Below are positions 7,365 to 7,716 of a DNA stretch of 7,716 bases, piece by piece; within the stretch, counting starts at the first letter, position 1, and the number at the start of each line of letters is the position of its first letter. The stretch is from contig CAMBBY010000040.1 in NCBI GenBank assembly GCA_945863825.1, forward strand, positions 1-7,716, given 5' to 3'. The notes beneath the pieces were generated by a model. That model worked only from the letters and a program-made list of their open reading frames with translations. It was not told where the DNA came from and searched no databases. The DNA is from an uncultured Prevotella sp. GTDB taxonomy: Bacteria; Bacteroidota; Bacteroidia; Bacteroidales; Bacteroidaceae. Made by a program: the position numbers and the translations under genes.

Positions 7365-7716
7365 TATTTCAGAGAAAGCCGCAAATCAGAATTTATAGCC
7401 ATCTACGGCAGACGACGTGTAAGCAAGACTTTTCTGGCAAAAGAACTGTTCGAAAACCGATTTACATTCCGCATCACAGGCAAAGACAATGTTACAACCA
7501 AGGAGCAGCTTGCGAGTTTCAGTTTTGCACTTAACGACCAGTTAGGCATAGAAACAGATGCAGCTAATTGACCGGAAGCATTCCGGCTTCTCCAAAAAGC
7601 ATTGGAAAAGATGCCAGAAGGAAACAAAATCATCTTCTTCGATCAACTTCCCTGGTTCGACACGTATGCCTCCCACTTCATCAGTGCCCTGGAGCATTTC
7701 TGGAACGACTGGGCAT
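7365..7716 (+). pseudogene. Degenerate fragment of an ATP_bind-type (archaeal-ATPase-like) orphan ATPase, open at the window edge
   Basis: The frame reads YFRESRKSEFIAIYGRRRVS and continues KTFLAKELFENRF, then, past a stop, PEAFRLLQKALEKMPEG, IIFFDQLPWFD and ALEHFWNDW. This is the nucleotide-binding half of a second orphan-ATPase family common in Bacteroidota. Damage seen directly: the N-terminus and start codon are missing; Walker A has Ser for the usual Gly (AGC at 7422); TGA at 7569-7571 sits where TGG would give NWPEAFR; and Walker B has FFDQ instead of FFDE (CAA at 7644). The canonical residues are from family knowledge. It lies in the same frame as, and directly after, the preceding gene's TAG. 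The C-terminal half is outside the window. Confidence 0.88.

Noticed and set aside
7572..7586. CCGGAA-gca-TTCCGG hairpin just after the TGA of the ATPase relic
   Set aside because: It lies within sequence still coding PEAFR in the old frame and has no T-run after it, so chance within former coding sequence is more likely than a terminator.

Overview
The window looks like a piece of a Bacteroidota chromosome, most probably Prevotella/Segatella. Supporting signs are a hybrid two-component system (HTCS) regulator next to polysaccharide-degrading enzymes, secreted enzymes with short 'NAQ'- or 'QA'-type signal peptides, starts without Shine-Dalgarno sequences, and promoters of the Bacteroidota type (TTG, about 20 bases, TAnnTTTG). 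GC content is moderate, about 39-50% by eye. All four intact or partial genes are on the + strand.

Bases 2-5687 are one end of a polysaccharide utilisation locus aimed at glucuronoxylan-like hemicellulose. They hold the C-terminal two thirds of an HTCS sensor-regulator (beta-sandwich sensor end, one membrane span, histidine kinase, receiver, AraC-type DNA-binding domain). A secreted GH67 alpha-glucuronidase follows, then a secreted GH35/DUF5597 beta-galactosidase-type enzyme that overlaps the GH67 stop by 8 bp. The likely logic is that the regulator senses a xylan-derived oligosaccharide, and the two periplasmic enzymes remove (4-O-methyl)glucuronic acid and galactose-type decorations so that xylosidases, not in this window, can finish the backbone. 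The HTCS substrate is inferred from its neighbours.

Bases 5688-6044 have no convincing gene but are densely structured. They contain a short C-terminal coding remnant, a perfect 13-bp inverted repeat, three tandem copies of a 23-bp sequence at an exact 33-bp period, and a very good Bacteroidota promoter that starts the next gene.

Bases 6045-7364 encode an intact AAA_14/DUF4143 orphan ATPase with a PD-(D/E)XK-like C-terminus. From 7365 to the window end lies a clearly dead fragment of a second orphan-ATPase type. It lacks its beginning, has a TGG-to-TGA nonsense change, and is mutated in both Walker A and Walker B. The right side therefore looks like an accessory patch of orphan ATPases, repeats and gene debris placed next to a conserved catabolic locus. 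No new system can be proven here; the repeat-hairpin-promoter region before the ATPase is the least explained part.
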